DNA of 64,000 nt. Origin: Atriophallophorus winterbourni (Eukaryota > Platyhelminthes > Trematoda > Plagiorchiida > Microphallidae). Every line of letters starts with the position of its first letter. The first letter of the stretch is position 1. Position numbers and translations under genes: made by a program. Of the stretch, positions 42,900-55,032 are shown one piece after another. The notes under the pieces are model-generated. The model saw only the letters and a list, made by a program, of their open reading frames with translations. It did no database searches and was not told the DNA's origin. Where the stretch lies: the NCBI GenBank assembly GCA_013407085.1, contig JACCGJ010020365.1:56432-120431 (forward strand), written 5' to 3'.

Positions 42900-45800
42900 T
42901 CCCTTTCAGCTTTCTGGATATACCACTCACGTAGTGTTATTCGATAATACGAGCAAATTAGGATTTATCGTGATTTTCTCATATTGGATCTACACGTTCA
43001 ACGCTGTTAATACTCTTGAGCTCATCAAAGGGAGTAACGTCATCGGAAAGATCTTATTCTTCGCCATCGACTGGTTATATGTTCAACATCGTGCGAACAA
43101 CTACCGAAGCGTATCGCCGGATTCAAGTATGATTTTCCTCTTATTCGTGAACACCGTTTTTAGTCGCGCTCACGATATTCATCATCGATCGCTCGACAAA
43201 ACCACTGCTTGTGCACACACCATTGAACAGTGCTGCTCACAATCCTGACCGAATGACCTCGAACAGAAAACAAAGCGCACCGGGCTGAATGTGCACGCTT
43301 TGCCAAAAGTCAGTAAGTCCGTGTGTCACGTGTTACGATTGTATGTTGAAAGTGCATGCAAAATTCAACAAATCGCTGACCTCGGGTTTGGAGCGATTAT
43401 TAATCGAGATAATTTTCCGGTGTTTGTTACGTTTGTCAGGTTTGCAAGGCCAAACCAACAGCGTCATCATCGGAGGCGAAAACCCGTATGAAATCGAGAC
43501 GCGTCTAAATGGACTGGAATCCAGTATACAAAAACTGAATGGACTGTTAAAAAACGTCGTAACGGCCCCATCGTACCCGACTTAGAGGTTACTGCCAAAG
43601 AGCCGATAGAAAATCCATCATACTCGAACAGGCAAACATTTGCCCAGATAACCGCGCAGATGGTGATTAAAACGGGTAAGTGTTCGCCGGGATCAGTGAC
43701 TCCTCAACTTAACGGAAACGAGAAGGGACTCAGAAAAACCAGTTCTAAAAAGACCGACTTAAATAATAAACAAAAGTCCGCGGGTATAAACCTTAGTGTT
43801 ATATGTACCAAAGTGACCGAGTCACGGGAAACGCTGTTCGAAGCTAAGCAAATACATGACTTAGCTGAGTGATATAAACTCTGTAGTCAGATGAGACTGG
43901 CCGCAGTTACTCCCTCAGCAATAGTTCGGCTGAACCGCCACTTCAATTATCCTCACAAAGATGGTCCTCGCCTTTTACGAATAACGCTGCAATCTGTGGA
44001 GGACGTGGAAACCTTAATCTTAAATGCTTACTTTCTTAGAGGTGTTCCAGAGTCTTTATGTCGTATCCATGCCGATCTACAATGGTGAGAGCGAAAGTCG
44101 TCGAAGAAATCTCGATAAGGAAATAATCCGAGAAGTATTGTATTTCTAGGCGTTCCGAAAGATGGTGCTGATGTACCTTCTCAAGAAAAGTCTGAACACG
44201 AACACAAACAGTGGAAATACCTAGCCGGAACAATCGTTATTAAAAAGCCATACTTGTGGATGCTTTTAGGATACCGCGGTCTGCTAACTATAAAAGATTC
44301 AAGATTTTATTGTTGAAAAAGCATTTACTTTACAATAACCATGCAGTTGAACTATAGGTACAAGTGTATATGTGTATAGAAAAATGTCAAAATCAAAATA
44401 ATTCTGGTAACGATAGATTATAAATAGTTCGGGGCATAATTTGGATTGGCTTTCAGGAAATCGTCTAGTTTTAATTTAAATATAGAAAAAGTGTTTGAGC
44501 TTACCAAATCGGCTGGCAGGGAATTCCAAGCGAAACAAATACGCACAGAATAAAAAATACCTGCGGCAGTTCTGATTGGAGTGGGGTATTTCCAACTTGC
44601 AGTTGTGACCGCGGTTGTTGCTGGATGTTCGTCGGTGAAATAGTATATCCAAAGGGTGGGAAACACTGGTAAGGATTTTGAATGTGAGGAGGAGGTCGGC
44701 TCGCAGTCTCCTTTGTGCAAACGTCGTCAGCTTCAGTTTACTTAGCCGGTCAGCGAATGGTAGGTTTTCGAGCCCAATGACCAAATTTGAGGCTCTGTGG
44801 TGTATGCGATCCAATACATCAGCATTCCTCATACGAGGTGGTTTATTAAACCTAGTGAATGGAGACAAATTTACGATCGGTATCATTTACCGCTTGCCAC
44901 ATTTGAAAGCTCTTTTAATGATAAACCCTTGCCATATATCACAATCTGCCAGACTACTCAATTTGCTTAGCATGGGCGATTTTAATATCCCGCATCTGTT
45001 TTCAAGAAGTGGACACTCCCTGCATTCGTTTGAACATAAATTCAAGGAGGTTATCGAAATTGCTTCACTGCACAACCATGTTGATCAAACAACTCGCATA
45101 CGAGGTTTTGACCGAACTTCAATCTTGACATTGTCATAACAAATGAAGCAGCCGCGGTAGAGGATATTCAATACCTGGCACCACTGGGAGAGTGACCATG
45201 TGGTGCTCGTCTTTGATTATGTATGTAGTGCGAAAGATTGAGCGAACAGACAAAATTCTTCAGAAAAATACAATTTCAATCCTAAATATCAGGCTCCAGG
45301 AAGCACATACTCAGGATTTATTTACATGGATTCTGGCTTAATTACTTTACATTTCTAAATTATTTGAATTCGAAGATTGACAAAAACTCGATGTTTATAC
45401 CACATAAACTGCCCACAACCACCAGTTTGTTATCCGAAGTAGAACTAAGAAAACTTAGCTACAACGTTCGAGTCTTGGGTAACTCATACGAATGTTGGCA
45501 TTGAAGCAACTTCGATGCGATTTTGTAAGATACGGAATCACGTCACGACTCTTGCAAGAGAAGATCGCATGCGGTTCGAAGCTAACTTGCTTAAGAGAAT
45601 GGAAAAGAATCCTAAGCCAATAAGTTCTGCAGAGGATTGTGAGAAGTTCGCGTTGGCAGCACCTTCTCTAGAAGAATAGAAATCAGAAGTAGATTTCCGC
45701 AAGCCTCGGTGCTTGAACCTCTTCTATTATTGGTGCACATGAACGATATAGTAGAGGATATTGGATTTAACTTGATACTACTTGCCGATGATATTAAAAT

Positions 45801-46690
45801 ATGTAAACGTGTTAGGTCTGTTAATGACAGTATGGCATTACAACGGGATCTGTGCACCTTATTTCGTTGGTCCCAGTTAAATGAGTCACCATTTAACCCT
45901 GCGAAATATAAAATGCTGCAGCTTAGAAAATCTCTGCACCACACGTATCAGCTTGGCACGCGAGATCTCGTCTGGACAACCGCAGAAAAAGATCCCGGTA
46001 TCTGTGTCGTTTAACCTTAAGTCTGGACATCATTGCCGGATAGTGTACAATAAAGTCTGCCGTATCTCGAGTCTTGTAAAAAGGATGTTCAGTATTTTCA
46101 CGCCCGAAACTTTACCCCGGTTAATTAATACGTAATTACGTCCTGTTATGGAATATTCCATCCAAGCATGGGCACTATGGCTGAGGAAGGATTTCGAACT
46201 ACTTGACAGGATTTATCATCGTGTGACAAAGTTGGTGCCCCGTTACAGAAATTTGCATTTCAATGAGCTAATGTTATAATTAAATCTGCATGATTTTACC
46301 GAACGACGGATACGGAGTGACCGCCTGTTGGCATTCATAATCTTGTCTACTGAGAACCATCCCCTTAAACACTTGCTAAATCCCAATGGCCTTACTCGAA
46401 CACGAACACATTCAAAGGCTTTAAGCATTCCGTATTCTCGATTGGATATTAGTCGTAATTTGTTCTCGGTAAAAATTTGTTTCACATGGAACATTTTACC
46501 TGAAGAAATAACACACTCGGAATCTGCTGCAGTTTTCGCTTCTAAACTGGATGAGTATATGACGAACCATGCGGTATGTGACTGTCCCGATTAATTTTTG
46601 AGAGATTTTAAAATTTTACTCCATATACCTGTAATCCTATGGTTATTGTTAAGCTTTCTGCTTTTTCTACCATAAAACTTTCTGAGTTCT
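42900..46690 (+). mobile_element. CR1 LINE, ORF1 to 3' end, with internal losses
   Basis: Putative 5' UTR 42900-43289. ORF1 remnants 43290-44280 (MCTLCQKSVSPCVTCYDCML, a degraded PHD-like finger; FAQITAQMV; LSVICTKVTESRETLF; LRITLQSVEDVETLILN). Endonuclease part 44826-45240 (FTIGIIYRLPHLK, LLSMGDFNIPHLFSR). A truncated RT near 45700-45830 (HMNDIV, LLADDIKI), and the C-terminus 45880-46594 (TLPRLINT, PVMEYSIQAWALWLRKDFEL, RIYHRVTKL, FSVKICFTWNILPEEI). The 3' end 'ctaccataaaactttctgag' is at about 46665-46690. A reversed CR1 piece (44283-44825) is inserted between ORF1 and endonuclease. Confidence 0.75.
44283..44825 (-). mobile_element. CR1 LINE 3' end, inserted in opposite orientation
   Basis: Very close to the 3' end of 36961-39053: RIHHRASNLVIGLENLPFAD, LLLTFKILTSVSHPLDILFH, NNRGHNCKLEIPHSNQNCRR. 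The tail 'ataaaatcttgaatctttta' is on the minus strand at about 44283-44305. It interrupts the CR1 copy running on the plus strand. Confidence 0.8.
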
Positions 46691-46699
46691 AACCATCAC

Positions 46700-47655
46700 A
46701 CTCTCATTGGAGTGCTGTAAAATCATTCCAAACAGTCACTGGTGATGCATTGCAACGACTGTGAGATAAGCTTAGTCCCCACAAGAAGCTAAACTTCAAT
46801 TTGCAAATAAGGATTTTTTTATGAAACCGGTCATGTGCATTTCGTACGTCATATACTACTTTTAAATAAAATCTCACATTAAAACAGGTACAATTACTTG
46901 AGCGGCAAATAAATATCGTCTGCTTTGAAGAATTCACTATTTATTTTTAAGACTAATCAACAGCACCATATTCTTTAAACTGTTCATAAATTTGTCCAGA
47001 ATGTCCACAACGGAATCACTAAATCCGAGTGTCGCTCGATTTTGAGCTGATAAGCAGTGCATATCCTTTACCTCATGTGAGATCGAAGCCCCGAGTATCA
47101 CTAAGTTTATCACATGTCTTACAGTTTAGGTTAGTCTGCCGCCTGGTGTTATTTTGATACCTATAAACACAGACTCAACACGTGTTAGAAATTAAATTCC
47201 GATATGCTTCAAGGCCTATGTTTCTATTAGTTACATCTACAAAGCCTTTTTTCATGTCGTTCGACTTGAGCAACCAAGACGCCAAGTTGATTTACATCAA
47301 ACATCGCGGAATCTAGCGTAGTGACTGGGCAAAATACAACAATTAGTGAAACTACTCGCTAATGTTTTTTTTCAATACACGTATGTACAATATAGCAAAG
47401 TACACTCGTGTTGCAGATTCATAAATTAAATACCAACCGTTGCTATACAACTCCTGTCGAATTTATTCTCATGAATACAAATCGAAAGACATCTTATTCT
47501 ATTGCGGTCGGCGTGACGATTACATGAAACAATCGACCCCGATTCAAACACTTTAAGTTCTTAGAGACATCGGGCTGGGAACATTTTGCAAGTTAGCTAC
47601 AAGCACATAAAGCCTGAGGAGACATCCTCATATCAGCCATTAACGAATTAAAAGT
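46700..47655. other. No feature recognised
   Basis: Intergenic A/T-rich sequence; I see neither exon nor repeat core here. Confidence 0.4.
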
Positions 47656-47659
47656 AATA

Positions 47660-47905
47660 AACAATTTCGTATTGTGCTCATATCCCAAACAGCGATTTCT
47701 GGCTGTTTGACGTCAACAGATGGAGGCATTAAGATCAGGTTCAGTGAGCCTTGAAACAGCGGTAAAGTGGTAAACTAAGATTAACTCGATAACCACTGTT
47801 AAATAGGTATTTTTACAAAGAATGACGATGTTCAAATAGCAAACCACAACGTGATTCCTGGTCCTGACCAATTTAGTCCCGTGCCCACATCCTCCACTAA
47901 AATTA
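47660..47905 (+). repeat. ~237-bp repeat, single diverged unit
   Basis: Has 'gcgatttctggctgtttgac', 'agatcaggttcagtgagcct', 'gaaacagcggtaaagtggta' and 'gatgttcaaatagcaaacca'; it starts 'gtgctcatatcccaa'. No RTE leader follows it. Confidence 0.65.
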
Positions 47906-48495
47906 TTAATTGCCAACCAACTTATTAACAGCCAATTTTTAAATTAGGAATAATCCCAAGTATAAATGTGAATCAATTCTCACAAGGAAGGACCTGAGAC
48001 GAAGCTCACAGCGGTTGGGCGACCAAAATAGATGCTGCGGAATTCTTCACTTCTGTAAGGCATATAACGCTACTCAAATGTGCCCGTCTGGAGAAATATT
48101 CATGAATGTTTAATTGGGATCAGTCAAACGGTGGAAGATACCCCAGGCTGTAAGGCGTATGACTACAAAGTTGATGATGGGGGGATCGGAATCCTATCAG
48201 CGTTAGAGGATATACACTAGAGATGAGTTCAAATAAGAGCGAAGTACTTGGTACTCAAGAGCAGTCATACGCATAAAGAATGAAGTCATCACATTGCAGC
48301 AATCATATGCAGGTGGTAATCTTATGCATTACACACAATAAATCGATCGAGTGATAAATCGAGAGCATAATTCTTCTTACCAAAACAGCCACACCATTGC
48401 TTTAGTCTCAAATAATTCGATAATTTACAGCCTCCAAGTAAAATAAGCCAAGTGGAACCAACGAGATGCAGTTTCGATTCAACGCTTGCTTTACT
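47906..48495. other. No feature recognised
   Basis: Downstream flank of the ankyrin gene; nothing assigned. Confidence 0.4.
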
Positions 48496-48503
48496 TCTCC
48501 AAA

Positions 48504-48509
48504 TTTATT
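48504..48509 (-). terminator. Poly(A) signal AATAAA
   Basis: The minus strand reads AATAAA 71 bases downstream of the stop codon of the ankyrin/SOCS-box gene, a position suitable for 3' end formation. The hexamer alone is common in such A/T-rich DNA. Confidence 0.45.
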
Positions 48510-48579
48510 GCTAAAAACAAATATTAATGGTAGTTTGTCTACCAAATCGCTCCAATATTATTTTGTAAACAAGGTTCAT

Positions 48580-49650
48580 TTAACCATTTAGGCGTTTGCT
48601 AATTTCGAAAATTTTCTTGTCGTAACCTTCCAATAGGTAATTGGTAAGCTTCGGTGAAAGCCGCAATTGATTCACCCTTTTCGCGTAAAACTGTCCACCA
48701 AACAGCTCACGGGCGTTACGCAAGCATATCATTTCTAATGAATAATACTTCTCAATTATACGGTCCACATTCTGTAGTTTGTCGTACAATTGTCTCACAT
48801 GACGGACATCTCTTGTCAAGAATGTTGTTGCACAAATGAGCTTCCATGTCTCATCATCCAATTCACCCGAACGCGCAATCTCGTTCAGCGCTTTATACCA
48901 GTTCGAAATGAGAGGTCGTCCACTCAAACAAACGCCGTGCTTCAGAAACACATTCATGAAACTCACAGCCATCAGCCTAGCTTCGTTATTCAGGAATCCA
49001 ATCGTTTCTCTCAAGTTGAAGAAAATGGTGAAACACTTTGTGATGTCCAAATGCTTGAGCAGTTCATTACAGTTGTATCCATGATGCAAGAGTGAGTCTG
49101 TGAATTGAATGAGCGAGATCGGATTTGCCAACTGTTTATTGGTCATGAGGCTAAACTCCCAATAACTTTTGTACACTTTACTATTCACGTGCATTTTTTC
49201 TCCGTCCAGTGATTTCGTAGTGACCGTGATGGCGGTTTGCGGATTGTAACCGTATTTGATTAAATATTCAAATCCAACATCAGTTGGCTGGCACATTGCA
49301 ATCGGCGACAATTCGATATATCGGCTGGAGTATTTCAATGACTCGGCACCATTGGTTTCGAGAATATGGCCAGTTTTGTAAAGATCTGCTTTATTTTCAA
49401 GCAAGAATCGCACTACATGTTTGCTACCGCTTAGCACTGCATATGTGAACGGGGTCAACAGGCAATAATATGGAGGGTTCAGTTTCGTTCCCAAATGACC
49501 TACCCCCTTCCAATTTTGGACAGAATAAAACAGAGCATCCTGGTACCATGGAAAGTTGTGAAAAAAGTCTCGAATGTAACATAAGTTATCCCGTTGCAGT
49601 GCTGTTATCACGCTTTTGTTGAGCAGGTAATCAGGTAGTTCGAATGACAT
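48580..49650 (-). CDS. Ankyrin-repeat protein with SOCS-box-like BC box
   Basis: A single uninterrupted exon of 356 codons (ATG 49648-49650, TAA 48580-48582). The clearest ankyrin repeat is residues 65-94 (LTPFTYAVLSGSKHVVRFLL, ENKADL). Degenerate helices follow at ~114-138, ~178-195 and ~226-242 (each ending in YGYNP, HGYNC or HGVCL-type turns). The C-terminus, residues 303-341, resembles a SOCS box. SLEMICLRNA fits the BC-box rule (S/T/A/P)LxxxCxxx(A/I/L/V) with S304, L305, C309, A313, followed by LRLSPKLTNYLL. In animals such ASB-type proteins recruit elongin B/C and a cullin to ubiquitinate a target bound by the ankyrin repeats; this role is inferred. The Cul5-box LPxP-type motif is altered to LRLSP. 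It is the only intact host-like ORF in 36 kb of retroelements. It could also be a retrocopy or one exon of a longer gene, but ATG, stop and AATAAA are all present. Confidence 0.7.
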   Translation of the reverse strand: MSFELPDYLLNKSVITALQRDNLCYIRDFFHNFPWYQDALFYSVQNWKGVGHLGTKLNPPYYCLLTPFTYAVLSGSKHVVRFLLENKADLYKTGHILETNGAESLKYSSRYIELSPIAMCQPTDVGFEYLIKYGYNPQTAITVTTKSLDGEKMHVNSKVYKSYWEFSLMTNKQLANPISLIQFTDSLLHHGYNCNELLKHLDITKCFTIFFNLRETIGFLNNEARLMAVSFMNVFLKHGVCLSGRPLISNWYKALNEIARSGELDDETWKLICATTFLTRDVRHVRQLYDKLQNVDRIIEKYYSLEMICLRNARELFGGQFYAKRVNQLRLSPKLTNYLLEGYDKKIFEISKRLNG

Positions 49651-50049
49651 GTGTGCAGAACATAATTGATTAGATCATGTGACCCCAATTTAAAGTGGAT
49701 TGCGTGATACCATAAATAATCATGACCAGGGTAGGAGAAGATTAAGTAAACGGTTTTATTTGTGTAAACAAAGTTTTAACCAACAATTATGTTCGCAGAG
49801 CGTCAGATGCCTGAACATATTTTCCGATGGCAGGCATAAACGTTAAGCAATAATTAGAAGCATGATAGTCAAGAAGCGATATTAGACACGATATGCATTT
49901 TACAATCACCAACACAAGTCTGAGCTGGAAGACGTCACGGGTCACTACATGTGCCGGAACTTTAAACAGCACGAAAATGCACTAAGCGCGCACCTGCCAC
50001 AAAAGTTTCGGTTAAACAAAAATATTTTACTGGGAACTACGGGATATTC
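49651..50049. other. Upstream flank of the ankyrin gene
   Basis: Probable 5' flank or promoter region. No TATA or initiator that I would defend, and no repeat core. Confidence 0.35.
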
Positions 50050-50785
50050 AACAGCTTCGTCTGGAAGCTATTATTCAATTTTCAAAAACGCGTGTTGCAA
50101 ATTGGTAAGCCATTTCGGTACCAATAGGGTAGACGATTTGGAGCTGAACCGAGACGAAAGGAATCTTGGAGACGGTGTATGCGATAGCCTACAAACAGTA
50201 TGCATTGTGAGGTCATCTACAAGCGTGCTTCCAAGCTTATAGGTGTGTAGCGACGGATTTTCAAAACTTCGTCTAGAACGTTGCCAACAATCATGAAAGC
50301 CTACGTAAATCCAACCATATAGCATGGATCGCAAGCTTGGACTTTCTGGATACAAAAGCATATACTAATGCTTGATAAAATATACCATCCTGCAACTAAC
50401 GTAGGATCGCAAAAACTGAGCCTCCCAAACAGCTTAAATGAAGCCTACGGAGAGATGTGATACTTACATTTAAAAAATATTACAGAATCCATATCATCCT
50501 CTAAAACATTTATTCGAACACTGTGAGTCCACCTACAACGCAGCAACTCGTGGACACTACAAATTCCTCATTCCCGTATTAGCTATTGGCGATATTTTTA
50601 TTTTGCACGTAACCGTTTGATTTGGAATTCTCTACCCGAGGCTATTTTTACCGCACCCATTCGAAATTTGGACACGTATTTGTTGCATAACGATTTGACG
50701 ATACTTGCGTCTTAACTCAGGTTAAGTATTCAATTAGACATCGTGAAGATATGCACTTTTTGTGACCATAAATTATTGAATCTAG
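50050..50785 (+). mobile_element. CR1 LINE 3' part, decayed
   Basis: Reading across frames: VLQIGKPFRY, HCEVIYKRASKLIGV, RRIFKTSSRTLPTIMKAYVN, GSQAWTFWIQKHILMLDKIY, LEIWNSLPEA, LDTYLLHNDLTI. The 3' end is 'tgtgaccataaattattgaa'. It is close to 57140-57960. Confidence 0.7.
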
Positions 50786-51375
50786 TTCAAAGCTTAGTCG
50801 GTGGTAAAATTTACATGCCAATGACCGGGAGCCATTGCAGAAGCATCGCTTGAATCACACCGCAAGAGAGCGTCTGTAATAACGATTTCACTTTCCTGGT
50901 TAAATTATATTCTTACTATTTAAGGTGTATTTCACGTAGGTTGTGACTGTGAGCATTTTACACGCTAAAATATGTCAAGGGTGAACTAAGGCGCTGGAGC
51001 TAGCGACGGGTAAAATAGAAATATGATAAATAATACAGTCTGAAAACGGCAAAAATGTTTAACTAACTCTTAGAAAGTGGAATTTTGTTTTTATTTGAAC
51101 GAAATTTTTGTCGTGATGATATTCCAAAGTCGAGATCAAGAATGTGCAATGCTTGTTTTCATGCAACGTATTTGCAGTTTCTAAGATTCAACGAATTATA
51201 GTGCCAAAGTAAACGATTTACAACACTTCAGAATTAAAGAATATATGAAAATGTAAAAAATAATACAAGACGAGTTCTTTTAACTATAAGGCTTACAAAC
51301 GATGCTACTTTGCATACCTAAATCTTGGTTGACTAATAAAATCTCAATTTCATCGCATATTGAGGTAGAGATTTC
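50786..51375. other. No feature recognised
   Basis: A/T-rich spacer; nothing seen. Confidence 0.4.
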
Positions 51376-52335
51376 CAAAGAAATGTAGTATGCACAAAAT
51401 GAAACACCAGCAATGAGCGCACGATCTTAGTATATATAAAACTAGGGTCTGTCCGAGTGTCATCCTCTTCAAACACGTATCTGAATAGACGTCTTTTAGG
51501 GGTCACAATTCTGTACGTCAGAATAATTTCGCACCGTATCCGCTTTCGGGTAACTGTTGCTGAGGTCCATTCCGCAATATTTCTCAGCGCGAAACTTTAC
51601 GAAGACCCATCACCAACTTTCTCGCGGTGTGATACAGTTTATCACTGTACTGGATCCCAAGCCCCTACTACATACTTCATCGTTGAACGGAGGTAGACAT
51701 ACATTATCCTGGATTGCACTGCTGACGTGAAACGTTCAAATGTTCTTTAAGTGATGTCCAACAATCTCTTGGCCCTGTCCAAGTCCATCCTGGCAGTGTA
51801 AAGTGGTTTTCAGTTTTCTATTAATTCCGATCTTCAACGTCTATTTTCTACGGAGTAGCTTGCAAAGGTTTTAGTTTTCAATCGATATGGCGAATCACCT
51901 TGGGTTTCCGCTTTTGGAATGGTAGATCTTATTCTCATGCTATTTCGCAAAATCTGAAGTAGAACTGATCTGCATCAAAAATTTAATAACGTCAGCGAAC
52001 AGGATCATTTTGAACGTTATGACACAAATCCTTGTGGGAATTCGCTGATGATTTAGTCCTATGCGATTATGCTTTGTTTACTATAAGAGAGGATCGTACA
52101 ACCACGTAATGAGTGGATCAGATATAATTAAGTCTATCAGTTACGAATATAATTGTGATTGACAGTGTCAAAATAGATGTTTAAGTCTAAGTAGCAAACA
52201 CGAATGCAGCCACGTTTATCTAGGTCTTTCGTCCAGTCGTCCAATACCGTGAGAATATTGGTTATACAAGAGCGGAGTTGGAAAACTACGCTACGCTGGC
52301 AAAAATAACAAGCGTTTCAAACTGAGACCATGATT
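51376..52335 (-). mobile_element. CR1-like LINE fragment, decayed
   Basis: Minus-strand reading: LTVLDDWTKDLDKRGCIRVC, YLDLNIYFDTVNHNYI (RT domain A with AFD altered to YFD), then EFPQGFV and the C-terminal region YLRSTMKYVVGAWDPV, DKLYHTARKLVMGLRK, LTYRIVTPKR, TTFLWKSLPQY. Many stops. Confidence 0.6.
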
Positions 52336-52439
52336 ATGAAGTTATACACTCCATAGCCCTCCCGCTTTACGAAAGCGATGCGATTAGCAGCTGTGCACAC
52401 CAATGTGTGATTTGTTTAATCATTTTCTGATCGAATGAA

Positions 52440-53090
52440 GAATGCGAACAGAGTGGACGACAGGGGTTACTTAACCTATATACAAGGGTGCTAGTCGTTC
52501 AAATCCGGTAAACTACGGTCCAATCATCCTTCTTCGTTTTGGAGCGCAGAGCAGCAAAATCGCTCAACTTAAATAGCAAAATAAACTACAGCACAGCACG
52601 ATCTACGTGAAGCTCGCTCACGTTGGACTAATTTGCTAACGGTAATAAACGACTGGACGCTAGGGGTTGACGAAGGACCTAGCATTCGAGGTTGATATAC
52701 AGGCATTTCATGGAGTTTATCAGTGTCAACTACTGCAAGACTTTGAAAAGCGGGCATCAGCGGATTACTCCTAGTGTGACTAAAAGCTAACTTTCTGAGG
52801 GAATACGTGCAAGGCGATTGTCTTTGCTGATGATGTTAGGATTTTAATGCGGTCGAATCTACTGCAGACCGTTTGCAGATCAAAAGCGATCTAGTAGCAC
52901 ATCATAGATAGTCGATGAAGAGCTATCATTCAATTTTCAAAAACGCCAAGTGGTGCAAGTTAGCGAACCATTTCAAATATCCGTTTGGGAAGACAATTTT
53001 CAGTTCGACAAGGTCAGAAGCAGGGCACGTAGGCTGGGTACGCATCGTGAGTTCATTTACAAGCGTGCTTATGCGTATTCTGGAACCGCT
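52440..53090 (+). mobile_element. CR1-like LINE fragment, decayed
   Basis: Pieces of RT and C-terminus: 'gtccaatcatccttcttcgt' (YRPV region), ANGNKRLDARG, a FADDVR-like stretch near 52830, FNFQKRQVVQ, EFIYKRAYAYSGT. Strongly decayed. It ends near 53085 before the zinc-finger LINE tip. Confidence 0.55.
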
Positions 53091-53097
53091 TTCCACC

Positions 53098-53142
53098 AAT
53101 GATGTTGGCCTCCTTCGGTCGATGTCGACCATGAATGTACAT
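53098..53142 (-). mobile_element. Zinc-finger LINE 3' tip (split by CR1)
   Basis: The plus strand 'gttggcctccttcggtcgat' then 'gtcgaccatgaatgtacat' equals the 3' terminus of the zinc-finger LINE at 26500-26545. Its continuation is at 57985-58245, beyond the inserted CR1. Confidence 0.7.
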
Positions 53143-53598
53143 ACTATCTGTTGAGTGCTGTGCGGTCGCATAAATCTGTGCTCTCATAATTTTGGATCTA
53201 TTTCCTCACTCGCTCTTCTGAACTGAACGGTTCAGATATCATTGAACTCGTCTCAATTCACTCGTTTGGATTATACCAGTTTCAAGTTCGCGAAAGTTGA
53301 ATCCTTGAAAATCCAAATTTTCGAATTATAACCCAAATTACCCACGCGTGCAACCGACTCGGTACTTTGGAATATTGTTTCTGTTCAAATACCGTCGAGA
53401 AGAGCAAATCACTCCGAATCGACCGATATTCTTTTGAAATCTGTGAGATCGAAAATCGTGAAATCGCAACAGTTTTTATCCTACCTCGTTCGCTTTTCAT
53501 CGTTTGGATCACTTAACTCCGATCCAACGCATTCACTCCACCGCTAGTTATCGATCGATCAATAACTGCACTGAGTCACCCGTCACCGGATTGAAACA

Positions 53599-55014
53599 AT
53601 GACACCCAGGTTGACCCCGAAAACCCAAACAAAGAAGACTGCACGTGATATGTGCAAAATTTGCAACAAAGGGGTAAGCGCTAGATCTCATGTCGTTAAA
53701 TGTTTCGGCTGCCTGAGTAAAATACATGTCAATTGTGATAAAGCCCTAACAGAGGAAGTGGCATCGATTATCAACAACGTGGATTTCCCCAGTGTATGTT
53801 ACATATGCACTTCATGTCGAAGCAAACAGTCTAGCGAAAATCCACACAACGCTGCCTATGAGGCAAGGCTTGATCCTCGGTTAGAAATTTTAGAAAATAA
53901 TTATCGAATAATTGAGGAAAGGCTTAAAACACTCTTGATGGATAAAATTGCCCCAGCGATTCAACCCGAAGCAGATGATGCTCAAGATAACAAAAAGCAA
54001 TCTTAACTTCATCAATCGACGGAACTGTTGAAAAAAGTCAATAATGTACCATCGATTCCAGACTCAGGGGTTACGTCCAAAGAGCTCCAAGTGAACGCGT
54101 CTCATTCCAGCAAGCTAACATTCGCCCAGATGGTGACTAAAGGTGATAAGTGTTTGGCGTTAGAATTGAGCCCTAAACCTCAGGCAAAAGAGGAAGTTCA
54201 AAGCAAAACGGTTCCATATCAAAGGGAGCAGAAAAATTCGATAAAACGCATAAAAAATTTAAGTGTAATATGCACCAATATTCCTGAGTCAGAGGTGACG
54301 CTCTTTCAAGAAAGGCAAAAGCATGACCGTGAAAACTGGTTCGTCGTTTGTAATCGAATCGGCCTAGATAGTATACACCCCGTGTCGGTAACTCGAATAA
54401 CTCGTCATACGAAATCCCCGAATCAAGATATACCACCTCCTTAAAATCACTTTCGCCAACGAAAAGGACATGGAAAATGTCCTACTAAATTCGTATTTGC
54501 TCCGAACGCAAAGTGACCTACCCAACCGTATATATGCTGACGTACCTTGGTGGGAAAGGTCAAAAGCACCGAATAGGCGGGATCAAACAGCACCAAGAAG
54601 TATTATTTTGCTTGACGTTCCAGAAAATTCGGGCACCACAACGGGCTTCGAAAACAAAGAGCACGACCGTAAACAATGGTCATTTATAGCCGAAAATATC
54701 GGTTTTCAAAATTCTGTAGTTGTCGACACATACAGAATACTTCGTTCGCCGAACTATCACGGGAAAGGGGCAAATCCACTTAAGGTTACGTTTCTTTCAA
54801 GTAGCATGGCGGATGATTTTCGAAGCAAGCTAAAAGTGAACAGAAACAGGTTACCTGAAAACGTTAGACTGTGCAACTCAAAAGCCGCTGTTGAGGTCCA
54901 CCTGGAGCCTTTAATTACGCAATTATCCGAAACTGGTGCAAATTCGCCCGCGAAATTACTTCAAATAGCTTCAAAAAACGATCTCGGTCCGACGTCAACA
55001 TCGTCGGACCAATA
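53599..55014 (+). pseudogene. CR1 ORF1, PHD-like zinc finger protein
   Basis: Starts MTPRLTPKTQTKKTARDM. A PHD-like finger follows: CKIC, then VKCFGCLSKIHVNCDKAL and CYICTSCRSK, with Cys-Cys, Cys-Cys, His-Cys, Cys-Cys spacing. Next is a predicted helical stretch (DPRLEILENNYRIIEERLKT) and two RRM-like repeats (LSVICTNIPESEVTLFQERQ, and SIILLDVPENSGTTTGFENK) with YHLLKITFANEKD and NPLKVTFLSSSM strands. ORF1 proteins of CR1 elements bind RNA. It is broken by TAA at 54004-54006 and by a frameshift around 54430-54440; the last piece is 54470-55014. Confidence 0.8.
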
Positions 55015-55032
55015 AATACTAATACTGACTCG

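Noticed and set aside
44678..45139. 153-codon plus-strand ORF as one protein
   Set aside because: It is a chimera: the first third is antisense to the inserted CR1 tail and the rest is the endonuclease remnant of the host CR1.
48654..49095. Plus-strand ORFs across the ankyrin gene
   Set aside because: They are antisense shadows of the intact minus-strand frame, without domains of their own.
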